64,000 nucleotides of DNA, taken from positions 233,127,539-233,191,538 of the forward strand of contig JARYHS010013630.1 of assembly GCA_031002005.1 (NCBI GenBank), written 5' to 3'. How positions within the stretch are numbered: position 1 is the first letter of the stretch; every line of letters starts with the position of its first letter. The position numbers and the translations under genes were made by a program. This document shows positions 1 through 10,634 of this stretch, piece after piece. A model generated the notes under the pieces. That model made no database searches. It worked only from the letters and a program-made list of their open reading frames with translations, and was not told where the DNA came from. This DNA is from Vandiemenella viatica (taxonomy: Eukaryota; Arthropoda; Insecta; Orthoptera; Morabidae).

Positions 1-542
1 TTTTCATGATTAAAAATAACATTTTTTGAAGCTGGCAAATTGATAAAGGGAATTGACAAAAAGTTTTTTACTCGAAAATATCGTATTAAGAAATGAAAAT
101 GCTTCAACAAGATGGAAGTATATAACTGTTCTTGTCAATTAGACTGGTTGTGAGTATATGACACAGTATATATTTTGATCAATGTTATAATAGAGAACAG
201 ATTTCGGTACGAAATGATGATTGTAATATCAAAATCTTAATTTGATGACGCCGTGGAAGTTCCTTGGTAGAGTTTAGTGCTCTAGTCAATTTGCGTCGGC
301 AACCGTGTTTCTCGATCTACCAAAAATACAGTATTGAAGACAGCTGCTGAGTTTCTTAAATCAGTGAATCGCCATGATTAGTCCATTCCTGATCCTTAAG
401 TAAGATTGAAAGCATCATTTTTCTCCAAATCTTCATCTCCAAAAAGTTATTAGAATTTTCTGTCAGGTGTGTTGCCATTACCGGTATTATGTATACGATG
501 ATCGCTGTATTAGATGTGGCACTCCGAAATCACTACAGGCGA
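1..542. other. AT-rich sequence without recognised gene
   Basis: No open frame of useful length and no recognisable repeat terminus. The base composition is the AT-rich background seen through the whole window. Confidence 0.5.
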
Positions 543-632
543 ATGTCTCGGTGGTTCCTTCAAAATTCCAGGGCCGAAATCCTTCCCGTTCCTTTTCCCC
601 AATCCACTTCCTTTTGCGCATAGAGGCACTTT
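543..632 (+). repeat. SINE 3'-body fragment
   Basis: The stretch with TTCCTTCAAAA followed by GGCCGAAATCCTTCCC matches the body of the full SINE at 6897-7138 (read on its minus strand: TTCCTTCAAAAGGCCATGG, then CCGAATTCCTTCCCATTCC). The tRNA-like head with its A and B boxes is absent, so this is a 5'-truncated or eroded copy in plus orientation. Its 3' limit is uncertain. Confidence 0.55.
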
Positions 633-3254
633 GATGCCCATAACACACAGTTATGCTGGGGGCTAGCTCGCGTCATCACGAACCTCCATTCTTTTTTTAA
701 AAAAAAACTATTCTGGCAAAAGAAAAGAAACGTAAAACTTTGTTTCACCGTTCAAACAAACACCAATAGCGATTTTTTTAATGGGGTTAGACGGCACTCA
801 TCCCTATGTTTAATGGTCGCCAAAGGTCGCTGTACATTTGTAGCCAATGCCCGAAGAGATGAGATAGCAGCGAGCACTGAGATTTGCCATTCATAAGAGA
901 AATTCGTCACAATGTGAGCACATGGCCTGAATATGGTGGCAGAGTTCGTCGCCGAAAGCTCGTCTTTCGCCCACAAAACCCGTCAGTGAACCCGCGAAGA
1001 TTATATTGCTGTGACACGCCGGGAAATTCTTGGCTCACACATAAACTACATTATTAAATAAAAACGAAAGTTATTAAATAAGTTCTAGTTTACCCTTTTC
1101 TATTTTAACGTATCAAGGAATTGCGTGAACCATATCTGCTATCCTAAAACTTGTTACTTGGCTTGATACGTAATTATTATTATTATTTTAATTTTAAGCT
1201 AAATATTTCAAATTATAGAAAATTAAATTAATATGTAGTTCTAAACATGATATTAATAATTCTTATTTGAAAGTATTTAGAACTGATTGAAAAAATTAAA
1301 AACTAGATTATTAAAAAATACCTGGTTTACTGAACTTCCCCCAGCGTCTAAATAGTCTAAATTATTCAACATCCTAATTTCTCCCCGATAAAACTTGTAA
1401 CAATGGAAATTATTTATTATTTTTTGTCACAGAAAATCCTGACTCAACTAAACAAACCAAAAAATAAATGAAGTTCTTCACCTATATTACGAAATTTCTA
1501 AGCAAACGCCGGGAAAGAATCAATTCTTACAAGAGATATCATCTCAAAATAGTGCCAATGGTTTTTATCAGACATTTGCATACCGTTGGTTCCTATGGAT
1601 ATTAGTGACATAGTCAGGATGCAGTTAGATTTATGCTGATGTGTTAATGGAGCCTTAGGAGTTTGCTCTAATCCCTTCTACCAATCATGTCATGAGCGGA
1701 ACAACTTGCATCTATTATGAATTCTGGAAACAAGCCTTTCGACCATCTCACCAATCTATTATTTCCCTTTATTTAGATACAAATTTAAAATAATTCAATT
1801 AATCTATACGTCAACAGTAAAAAATATCTTGTGGGTTCATTATTTTCTGCTGATAAACGATGCTTATTTGTACTTGAACAATGTGATATTCCAGTTCATG
1901 TAGTCAAGTGGATCTATTTTATAATGCCTAGAGCCTTGTTTTGTTGCGATGCAGTTTGTATGACACAAAACGATGGAAATTGTGATTTCAGTTAATTTTT
2001 TTAAATTAGTTTAATATTTGCCAGAACTATTTTATATTATTAAATATATTTTTGTGAGTATAGGTCTGCATTCATGTTACGATCAACGGGGAAGAAATAT
2101 AATGATATTCTGATTTCTTCGTTTGAACAAATTTTGTGTTTTGTTTCTCCTAAAAAAAAATTGGTAAGACGTCTCTTACTATGATAATATTTCCGGCGGT
2201 ATGCCCCACTTTATAAACTGGCTGCCGCCTGGCTTCCCTGATAAACCTGAATCTGTATAGAAACAAGCTACCGGCAGCTGCGGTTTTAAGCAGTGTGTTG
2301 TCGAAACGTAGAGGCATCAAATATTAATGTCGGCAAACATCGGCTGCGAGGTAAATCCCAGGAGGGTGATGCAAAAGCACTCTAGCAGGATACACGTAAG
2401 CAGCATGTGTTTACTAAGCAGTTCGATAATTTGGTGCAGCTACTCATAAATTCCCCTGAGCCAACGTAATAGAATGTTTATGGAGAAAAGATGGAATGCC
2501 TTACCAACAGTAGAGCACACCAAAGGCCACAAGGAAAAATCTAAAGATGCATTTACAGCGAAGTTGATATATTTTACTTCTAAGATACATGCATTACACT
2601 TCAATAAAATTTCATTCATTGTTTTTTATCTTTATTAAACCCTTGTCGAGGCATTCACGTTTATTAATCTCACTGAAAAACTACTATGCTTTTTCTTTCC
2701 ATGAATTACATCAGTAAGGGATGGGACTATCTTCTATATCCACATATCGTGTTGTGAGTACTAAAACTAGGTACTATAAATTCGGCAAAATATGTGTACC
2801 TGCAAAGAAAAATTCCATTACGTTAGGTTCACAGGTTTCAACTAGCTAACTGTTGTAGACAGTTCACAAGTGCTACTTAGAATTTACAAAACTACATAAG
2901 TTGATCATCAGAAAAAATCCATTCTATAACAGGGCAAGTTCACATAACTAGTTGTTAAACGTATCAGGATTGCAAGATGGGAGCAACATCTAGGCAAGTC
3001 AACATGTCTAGTTACCTTTCATCTTCCGTACTAGGGTAGAAAATTTAAAGCCTTTAACACTCTGTTCCTTAAAACTCTATTTTTCACTTTCATTGAAAAT
3101 TATTGTTAGAAAGAAGACATAGATACTTCTAAACAAATAAAATTTTGAAATGGTAGTAAAATAAGATTTAATCAAGTATTGAAATTCTCCAAAAATCGTG
3201 AAAAAACATTAATTTGAGTTTTCCTGCTGAATTGTATTTATCTAGTTGTAGTAT
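633..3254. other. AT-rich intergenic sequence
   Basis: Open frames here are short and lack recognisable domains. A GC-richer patch at about 780-1010 has two small minus-strand frames with no family resemblance I can name. An ATT run near 1172-1185 is simple sequence. Nothing else is assigned. Confidence 0.45.
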
Positions 3255-3950
3255 TCATCCCACGATATGTATTCTGCAATTCAAAATAATGCGGGTGGCA
3301 GAGAGTCCTTTTAACTAAACAAACATCTACTCTGTACATTCCAATTCCTAATGGCACGAGGGAAGAAAGAATTCATACAAGCATCAGTTCATCTTGTTTC
3401 TGTACTCTTATCTTTCCCGTCATTGCGACCCTAACAGGTTGGTGGACGAAGTATTTCATCGCACTCGTTAATAAAAGTGGGAATACGCATGTTTACCAAT
3501 AAGTTCAAACGAAACCTACGTCATCTGTATCCCAGCCCAATCTACGAATCAATTCTGAGACCCTTTCTTGAGGACTGTAACAAGCAATCATGAATCGAGT
3601 GGCTCTTCTCTGTACTTTATCCACAATGTCATTCAACCTTGTACGAAACGGATCTGAAACGGCACAACAGTAATTAAAATGTGGATGAACAGTTTACTAC
3701 GCTCTCTCCTTTATGCATTACAATTTTTTAAGATTCATGCTATGAATCGCAGCCTCGAATTATTTCTACCTACGACCGAGTTAAAGTATAAGTCCCATTT
3801 CATGATACTTTGTATTGTTACGAGCATCAAAACGTCACCAAATAGGGTAATAGGTTTCTTACCGTTTCTGACAATTATTTTCTTTTCACTTAATTGCTCC
3901 ATACCTACTGAACTTAGATGCTTACCATTCAATTTACAACCATAAAAGTA
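3255..3950 (-). mobile_element. CR1-like non-LTR retrotransposon, 3' fragment
   Basis: Read on the minus strand, this segment resembles the better-preserved LINE at 35336-36660. The frame at 3735-3932 contains MKWDLYFNSVVGRNNSRLRF, corresponding to MKWDIHINSLVGRANSRLRF of that copy. The 3' UTR words CTCTGCCACCC and GAATTGCAGA are shared. The copy starts only in the thumb/connector part of the reverse transcriptase (no FADD core) and is full of stops and frameshifts, so it is a 5'-truncated dead insertion. CR1 is my best clade guess; a related Jockey-superfamily clade is possible. Confidence 0.8.
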
Positions 3951-5052
3951 AATGTTATTTATTAAGCCTATGTTTAAGTTTCCTAAATCAACCTAATATG
4001 GTCAGAAGATCGCAGCTTTGCACTGGCATTTAGGTGACGTAAATTTAATATCTCTTCTGCACATCCATAAGTTATATTTGAATATTCATCCGAATTCAGC
4101 ACAGGTGAGTGTCGTGTTTCTCTAACAAGGCAGTGACCGATGTAATCCTCGTTTCTTCGTAACAGTTCGATTGAACCTCCGCCTACACTCCCAGACTTTA
4201 ATTACCTCAGTGTTGATGAAACTAGACCCCCGAGACATTTTCGCTCAGACATTCAAGGTACACTGACATACAGCCCCACATGAATACTCACAAAAGAACA
4301 AACGAAATTTTCTACTTTTTATTTTACTATTATTAAAGCAAAATATTCAAAATGCTTTTGCTACCAAAATACTACATGTGATACATAATATTTGGTACAA
4401 TTATAGCGATTTATATATGATGTTTGAAATACTGCATGAAGCGATCAATTTAAATGAGGCCGCGGAATTATTGTGTAAAGTTATATGACTATAAATTCTT
4501 ATGTCAAGTTGTCAGATATACTGTGTCCGATGTTTAGTGATGTAGAAAGAAAATCCATGAAAATAGCTAAAATACAGAATTGGTAACCGATTTTATAGTA
4601 GAATTTCACGTAAAAATAAAATACATGTTGAAAACTAAACGGAAACCCATGCATATGATTCAATGAACAATGCACAGTCTTTTATAATTACTCACATAAA
4701 GAAAAAAATCAAGTGAACTGACTACATTAAATCTGGAGGAACAAAATACGTAATTGTAGATTAGGCGTCTATTTACGTACTATTATTTTATGAACGAATA
4801 TCATATTCAGAATAATATTCGCTTAATACAGCATAATTGAAATAAATGCCATGACAGTAACAGGTATAACTGTAAAGCTAGTATTATTAAGTTTTTAACA
4901 GCTAAAAATCATGAAATACGCTAGTCAAATGCCATTCTTAATATTCCTGTAATTAGAAAGTTTGTTATGTGAACAAATAAAATTTAATAAATCCAAATGG
5001 AACATTCACAGTTACATGGAGGAAACAAATCTCTTCCGGCACTGCTATCCTA
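3951..5052. other. AT-rich intergenic sequence
   Basis: No open frame of interest and no repeat boundary seen. It directly abuts the 5' end of the Helitron at 5053. Confidence 0.45.
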
Positions 5053-5288
5053 TCTTTTTATATATATAAAAATCTCGTGTCACGATGTTCGTCCGGGATG
5101 AACTCCGAAACTACATAACCGATTTAGATGAAATTTGGCTTAATGTGTGTAATTTAGTCCAACTTAAAAGATAGGATAGTTTTTATCTGGATTATAGCCC
5201 TCAATATTTATTATTTGCGAAATAAATGTTCATTAAATGTTTGTCATAGGACAATGGTTTGTAATTATTTGTAAGCCACCAAAGCTAA

Positions 5289-5591
5289 GCGGTCTGCTGG
5301 CTGAGTGGTTAAGGGCGTCTGACTGGAGATGAAAAGGTCCCCGGTTCGAGTCGCTGTCTCGGCTAGGATTTTTATAGACACTTAACCCGACATTAACCCC
5401 CGGCGCAGCATGCTGTATGAGGTGAAATAAGCCAGGACGGTACTATGGTTCGGATTCGACGTTAAAATGTAGGTCCCCTGTACCAGGCAGGATGGGCGGG
5501 CTAGGTAATGGTGGCTACGACAAGGGCAGAATGCTCAGCCAGTAGAAACCATGTCACCAGGTCAATACGACCACACGTAATTATTATTATT
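5289..5591 (+). repeat. tRNA-derived SINE-like repeat (Ser/Leu-type head)
   Basis: It begins with a tRNA-like head. The A box TGGCTGAGTGG is at 5298-5308 and the B box GGTTCGAGTC at 5343-5352, spaced as in a long-arm tRNA (Ser/Leu type). The head lacks a proper acceptor 3' half and runs into about 230 bp of unrelated body ending in an ATT-repeat tail (5579-5591). It lies inside the Helitron 5' non-coding region. A GTAATTATT word occurs upstream near 5261 and again at the tail, but I cannot confirm it as the target duplication because it would leave about 20 bp before the head. The family differs from the SINE at 6897-7138. Confidence 0.75.
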
Positions 5592-5601
5592 CCATAAGTT
5601 T

Positions 5602-5796
5602 CTAACAGATGGCGATGTGTTAACTTATCTATACAACACTTGGTTAGCTATGTTGGGTAATCATCCAGTAGATCACGTTCTATTTCAATTAATTTATGCT
5701 ACAGTTTATTCCTAACAGATGGCGGTGTGTTAATTTATCGAACAATCCAGTAGATGGCGTTGTATTTCGATTTATTTATGCTACGGTCTATTCCAC
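5602..5796. repeat. Two-copy tandem duplication inside the Helitron
   Basis: The unit starting CTAACAGATGGCG at 5602 recurs at 5712. Both units contain GTGTTAA, CCAGTAGAT and TTTATGCTAC, and both end at TATTCC. Unit 1 is about 110 bp; unit 2 lacks about 25 bp of its centre. This is a local duplication in Helitron non-coding DNA. Confidence 0.75.
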
Positions 5797-6896
5797 GCCA
5801 TATGTGTGAGTTTCTTCAATTTTAATTGTGCTGTGTATTGTGTTATAATTATACTGTATTGTTGTTCATCGTTTGTGATGTCTTCATACCTAACGATTAC
5901 ACACATGAATATAACATTGAAGAAAATGTTACGATAAATTCGAATCGTGTAAGTATTTCTCGCTATCTTATCATCTTTCTTCTTCTTTTTGTTATGGTCA
6001 GCTAGAGACCACGTGTCAATTTCAATTCCTCTCCTGTTATTTTTTCTTTCTTCCTCCCCAGTACTCCTTCATTATCGCACTCCTCTCTACCTTTGAATCC
6101 TGCCATATTCAAAGTCTGCTATCGAAAAAATTTTCTTTCCATACGGTTCACTGGTATTATTTCGTTTCAAATCTTTCTAAACCTCTTGAAAGCCTAGTGT
6201 CATCCATGCTATAATTGTATCAAAAAAATATCATTCTCCTTTTTCTGTTATTTTTTTCAATGTTATTTTATATTTCCTCATTAGTTCTTAACTTCCATTT
6301 TACTGTATTTTTCAATGGACCCACTGTATTATAGTGTATTATTTTAAGGCTTTCAGAAAGGACACTTTTTGCTGTAATTCAAATATTTTTCAGTAAAATG
6401 TCGCCAAAGAATCTAACCTCGACAATGCGTGTAGCAGAGAGGCAAGACGCACGACGAGAGAGATCATCAATCAGCAACATGAATCGCGGCAAGTAAGGAA
6501 GTTCAAAGAATCAGGACAGCTGAGCGTCGTAAGCAAGAATCTCAAGAACAGCGTGATGAACGTCTGTGATAGAATATATCGAGAACAAGAGCGGCACGAG
6601 AACAGCACATAGCTACATTTAGAGAAAGAGAACGAGAGGGACAGTAAATCAGTCGTGCTATAACACGTGTATCATTTGTTCGTCTTGCGTTCCAATATGC
6701 TCCAGCCATTGATTACTCTGCACATTCTAAAACTGCAATCGGTGCAATGAGCAAACTATGCCAGTATTATCAGGCGTTGAAATTCCGCAATGAAGCAGCC
6801 GGCATGTGTTGTGCATCAGGAAAAGATGTATTATTACCACTACCCAATCCGCCAGAACATTTACAATCCTTCTTGCTGGCGAATCAAAACATTCGA

Positions 6897-7138
6897 TTTT
6901 TTTTTTTTAACTGCTTTACGTCTCTCAACAGTGAGGTCTTTAGAGACGGGAAAGGATGGGGGGCAAGGAATGGGAAGGAATTCGGCCATGGCCTTTTGAA
7001 GGAAGCATCCCGGCATTTGCCTGGAGTGATTTGGGAAACCATGGAAAACCCAAATCTTGATGCCCGGACGGGGATTCGAACCGCCGTCCTTCCGAATGCG
7101 AGGCGAGAACGCTAACCGTTACACCGCCACGCTCGGTG
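6897..7138 (-). repeat. Full-length tRNA-derived SINE inserted in the Helitron gene
   Basis: On the minus strand the element starts ACCGAGCGTGGCGG with an A box (TGGCGGTGTAACGG, plus coordinates 7116-7129) and a B box (GGTTCGAATCC, 7072-7082). These are RNA polymerase III promoter elements. The body follows, with CCGGGATGCTTCCTTC and a GAGAGACGTAAAGCAG end, then a poly-A tail (poly-T at 6897-6908 on the plus strand). ATTCGA flanks both sides (6891-6896 and 7139-7144) and is the probable target duplication. The SINE splits the N-terminal part of the Helitron gene. Related pieces lie at 543, 12325, 29565 and 40716. Confidence 0.9.
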
Positions 7139-7792
7139 ATTCGAAATTGTTTCTGCGCAAGACACGCAAATTCAATTCTTGCTTCCAGATGACGTCTTTT
7201 GGGGCAAAAAAAAATTTGCAATCTTACATCTGATGGACGTCATTTTGAAACTAAATTCAAAATACAAGGCCAGGTGTACCATAAGATTGGGTCGTTAATA
7301 CCGATGCCAAACGATGACCCGAAGTTTCTCCAAATCTATTGGAAATTGTGAGGAACGCTTGAAAACTAGGTGCCAGTATAATTTCATCGAACAATCAGAA
7401 GAGAGAGCAATTATGTTATTGTTGGAAAATTGTTTGGAAAATAATAATCAACTTATTAAATTGTGTCGCCACAATTAAAAAACGACAACTATCAAATTGT
7501 CATCAAAGCTGATAAATTACCATCAGGAGAACACGCTGGCAGATTCAACGCGCCAACCGTAGATGAAGTTGCAGTTTTATGGTTGGTGACTCAGTTGATT
7601 AAAGTCACACGTCAAGATGCAGGAATACATCCTCTTACGAGATACTGTTATCGGCAATATTTATGAAAATTTAAACGACAATGATATCGGTAATGCATTT
7701 ATTTTACCTTCAAGCTACATCGGCAGTTCACGGAACATGCAGGAATATATATACAAGATGCGATGAATTACGTACGTCATTATGGTCGTCCA

Positions 7793-8069
7793 CAGGGGCT
7801 TAAGCCCCCCCCCCCCCAAACGTATCTAGCTCCACCCCTGTCATTGTAGTTTTGAGACTTTTTTTTTTTTTTTTAGCTCTACGGATTTGAGGCCCGAGGA
7901 GGCTCTAAATACTACCTTTATCCCGCCTCAAGCCCCCCTCCCCCCAAAACCAACATCCACTGAAAACAAGCACTCTGAACCAAAATTCACTCAAGCCAAG
8001 CCTCCCCCCAAACCAAAGTCCGCTCAAGCGGCCCCCCCCCCCCAATACAAAATCCTGGATCCGCCCCTG
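7793..8069. mobile_element. hAT-type MITE (277 bp) in the Helitron gene
   Basis: The ends are CAGGGGC...GCCCCTG, and both sides carry an exact 8-bp target duplication GTCGTCCA (7785-7792 and 8070-8077). An 8-bp duplication plus CAGGGG-type ends is diagnostic of hAT transposons. No transposase is encoded. The interior is unusual: long poly-C/poly-A alternations (CCCCCCAAA blocks near 7807, 7938, 8003 and 8032) and a poly-T tract near 7861. Removing the element and one duplication rejoins the Helitron Rep frame (HYGRP followed by DLFITFTC). Confidence 0.9.
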
Positions 8070-8510
8070 GTCGTCCAGATTTGTTTATTACATTTACATG
8101 TAATCCGAATTGGGAGGAAATACAAACTTTGCTATTACCAGGCCATCAATCAATGCATCGTTATGATGTCACGGCACGTGTGTTCAAACAAAAATTAAAA
8201 TCAGTGATTGATTTAATCGTAAAACATTCAGTTTTCGGTAACAGACGTTGCTATCTGTATTTGATTGAGTGGCAAAACCGAGGTTTGTCTAATTCTCACA
8301 TTTTGATTTGGCTTGAAGTTAAAATCTGTCCAGACGAAATTGTTCAAATAATTTCAGCCGAAATTCCGGACCCATTAATTGATCAAGAATTGTTTGATAC
8401 TGTTACCAGTCACTCGATCCACGGACCGTGCGGTGCTTTTAACATGACATCCCCATGCATGGAAGGTGGAAAATGTAAGAAGCGTTTTCCAAAGGAATAT
8501 ACGAATGATA

Positions 8511-9364
8511 CAGGGCGTTCGCCGGAAAACGCTACCCTCCCAGTCTGTTGCCGTCGGCAACTTGCTCGGTCAGTCGTGCCAGCAGTTTCCGCCACACGGC
8601 ACCGTGAATCACCGCACTGTTTAACACCTCCGCTGCCCCAACAGTGCAGTGCAGTGACCCTTACATTGTTAAGAACGGTTTCTTTGCATTGTAGACAGTT
8701 TGTGACTTCAGTCTCTTATTAATCAGTGTTGTGAATAAACGTTTCTTTCCGGTTTGGCTGGTTTGGGGATTCATACTCTTATTAATCTGTACCGTGTTTG
8801 AGTGTGAGTAAAATTATGGTACGTTACAGTTTGCAACAAAGAATATTTCTCTACGATACATATGTGAAGAAGAAGTCGTTTAAAAAGTGTCGCAGTAAAT
8901 TTCGTCGCGAATTTCCTGGCGCTTTACTGCCAGCTAAATCAACAATTCTGCGTCTGGTTAAAAAAGTAAGAGTAACGGGTTCATTTTTTAACAAAAAGAG
9001 ACTGTCGGTCAACCGTATTCTCACAGAGGAGAAAATTGACGATATCGCTTTTCGACTAGAACAGTCACCCAAAAAATCATTAAGTCAGTTAGGGCAGCGT
9101 TTGTCTCGAAATATGTTCAGAAGATGTGAAATGTGCATTACACAAGAGGGTCAACACTTCCAGCATCTTTTATAAGGTAAGCTAATGAATTACGTCACAT
9201 TTAAATGCTTAGCACACAAGTTTCTGAAGTTTATGAAGCGTAATTATTATGAAATAGTCCGCGGCCGACGGTCAAACAATGCCGGAAACTGAGCGCTCGC
9301 TCGCCGGGAGCAGTTTCTTCCTTGTAGCGCTAACAGTGGGTTGCGTTTCCCGGCGAACGCCCTG
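8511..9364 (+). mobile_element. TIR DNA transposon with TA target site and DUF4817-like ORF
   Basis: The terminal inverted repeats begin CAGGGCGTTCGCCGG, identical over 15 bp, and continue with two mismatches to about 27 bp (left 8511-8537, right about 9338-9364). TA flanks both ends (8509-8510 and 9365-9366). Excision to one TA restores the Helitron frame exactly (YTNDT followed by ITDIDGYP). A TA target suggests the Tc1/mariner/pogo side of DNA transposons. Only a DNA-binding-type ORF is present and no DDE catalytic core is visible, so this copy is a deleted, non-autonomous derivative. Confidence 0.9.
8816..9175 (+). CDS. DUF4817-like helix-turn-helix protein, transposon-encoded
   Basis: A 119-residue frame starting at the ATG at 8816 (MVRYSLQQRIFLYDTYVKKK). 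The pattern YSLQQR...F...FRREFPG...STILRLVKKVR...G...LT.E..D.I..RLEQSP matches the DUF4817-type N-terminal domain found in many insect transposon proteins, a homeodomain-like HTH. Residues about 1-60 would be the first HTH and about 70-105 the second helical segment (SPKKSLSQLGQRL). From about residue 104 on, the sequence no longer follows the family and no DDE triad exists. The probable role in an intact relative is binding transposon ends. An in-frame alternative start lies upstream at about 8798. Expression and function are unknown. Confidence 0.6.
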   Translation: MVRYSLQQRIFLYDTYVKKKSFKKCRSKFRREFPGALLPAKSTILRLVKKVRVTGSFFNKKRLSVNRILTEEKIDDIAFRLEQSPKKSLSQLGQRLSRNMFRRCEMCITQEGQHFQHLL

Positions 9365-10604
9365 TACTATTACGGATATCGATGGTTATCCGTTGTATCG
9401 CCGCAGAAACGCTGAGAATGGTGGCCAAACATTTACAATGCGAATGTCAAATTCTAGAAACCAAGTTGAAATTGACAATCAGTGGGTGGTACCATACTCA
9501 CCATTGCTTTCAAAAACGTATAAGGCTCATATTAATGTCGAGTTTTGCAGTTCTGTAAAATCTATTAAGTACGTTTGCAAATATGTTAATAAAGGCAGTG
9601 ATTTGGCCGTATTTGAAGTTCAAAATGTAAATAAAAATGACGAAATAACACGATACCAAATAGGTAGATACATCAGCAGCAACGAAGCTATCTGGCATAT
9701 TTTTAGTTTTCGCATCCATGAGAGAGACCCTTCCATCCAGCATCTTGCAATACATCTTGAAAACGGTCAACGTGTATATTTCACGGAAGAAAATATTTTC
9801 CAAAGAATACTTGAGCCACCAAAAACGACAAACCACAAAATGAATTTTTCACATTGTTTCAAAAATCTGATGTGCTCCGCCAATTCGCAAAAACATTATT
9901 ATATACCTATGTTCCAAGCTATTTTTCATGGAACAAATTAGATAAAAAAAAAAATGGTAGCCACGTTAACAAGGAGAACCACATCCTTCGATCGCAGGCA
10001 TATTCAAAGCAAAGACTTTACACAGTGCATCCAAAACAACGTGAATGTTTCATTCAGCGTTTGTTATTGGTGAATGTTCCGGGACCAGCTTCTTTCGAAT
10101 GTTTACGAACAGTTAATGGTCGAGTGTTCAATACATGTCAAGATGCATGTCACGAGTTGCAGCTGCTGGTAGACGACAATTATTGGGACCTGACACTTGC
10201 TGATGCAGCGTTAACAGCCACGCCGAATAGTATTCGTCAAACTGTTTGCAATTATTTTGACAACATGTTATCCAACACAATCATCGAGTTTGTGGGAAAA
10301 ATATAAAAACAGTATGACTAAAGATATAACTGAAATTTCAGTTTATATAAATAAATAAAAAATAATTTATTTATTTATTATATACATATCAATTTTATAT
10401 AATTTCAATTAAGTAATTTGTAATGAAATGTAAATTAATTTTTTTTATGATCGTTTGTCATTAATTTCAACTCTCTGTAACTCTTTACCAATTACATCTG
10501 AATTTCCAAATCGACTACAATGTTTTTGTCTTTATTAGTGAATATTAATTTGACTACTTGAGGAAGTTTAGAATAACATTAATCCAACGTACTATAATTA
10601 GTAA

Positions 10605-10634
10605 GTCACAGCAACGCGTGACCGGGTCAGCTAG
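10605..10634 (+). other. Helitron 3' terminal hairpin and CTAG end
   Basis: GTCAC (10605-10609) can pair with GTGAC (10618-10622) across a short GC-rich loop, and is followed by CGGGTCAGCTAG. In Helitrons a hairpin a few bases before CTRR acts as the transposition terminator. Here it matches the AACGCGTG.CCGGGTCAGCTAGT style of insect Helitrons. Confidence 0.85.

Larger units (their letters stand above)
6398..10306 (+). pseudogene. Helitron Rep/helicase, interrupted and 3'-truncated
   Basis: This is the rolling-circle replication initiator/helicase of the Helitron. The chosen start is the ATG at 6398 (MSPKNLTS...). The N-terminal zinc-binding part is visible near 6747 (MSKLCQYYQALKF, GMCC). 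The Rep part at 8081-8510 includes LFITFTCNPNWEEI and GPCGAFN. After the insertion at 8511-9364 the frame resumes with DGYPLYRRR, then SIKYVCKYVNKGSD, the region normally carrying the catalytic tyrosine(s), then VHPKQRECFIQRLLLVNV and TLADAALTATPN. The HUH signature reads NSHILIWL instead of the usual HAHILLWL, so the first metal-binding His is lost. There is a frameshift near 9855 and coding stops at 10306 before any Walker A helicase motif. Besides the three insertions there are further stops (for example around 7350-7660). The gene is dead. Confidence 0.9.
5053..10634 (+). mobile_element. Helitron with both termini, internally deleted and carrying nested insertions
   Basis: The 5' end reads A|TCTTTTTATATATATAAAA, the usual TC start with a TATATATAAAA tract. 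The 3' end reads CTAG|T at 10631-10634, preceded by an imperfect GTCAC/GTGAC hairpin at 10605-10622. Insertion between A and T without target duplication is the Helitron hallmark. In between lies a degenerate Rep/helicase gene on the same strand. The element holds at least four foreign or duplicated pieces: a tRNA-derived SINE-like repeat near the 5' end, a minus-strand SINE, a hAT MITE and a TA-target TIR transposon. The C-terminal helicase coding part is missing, so this copy is non-autonomous. Confidence 0.92.
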
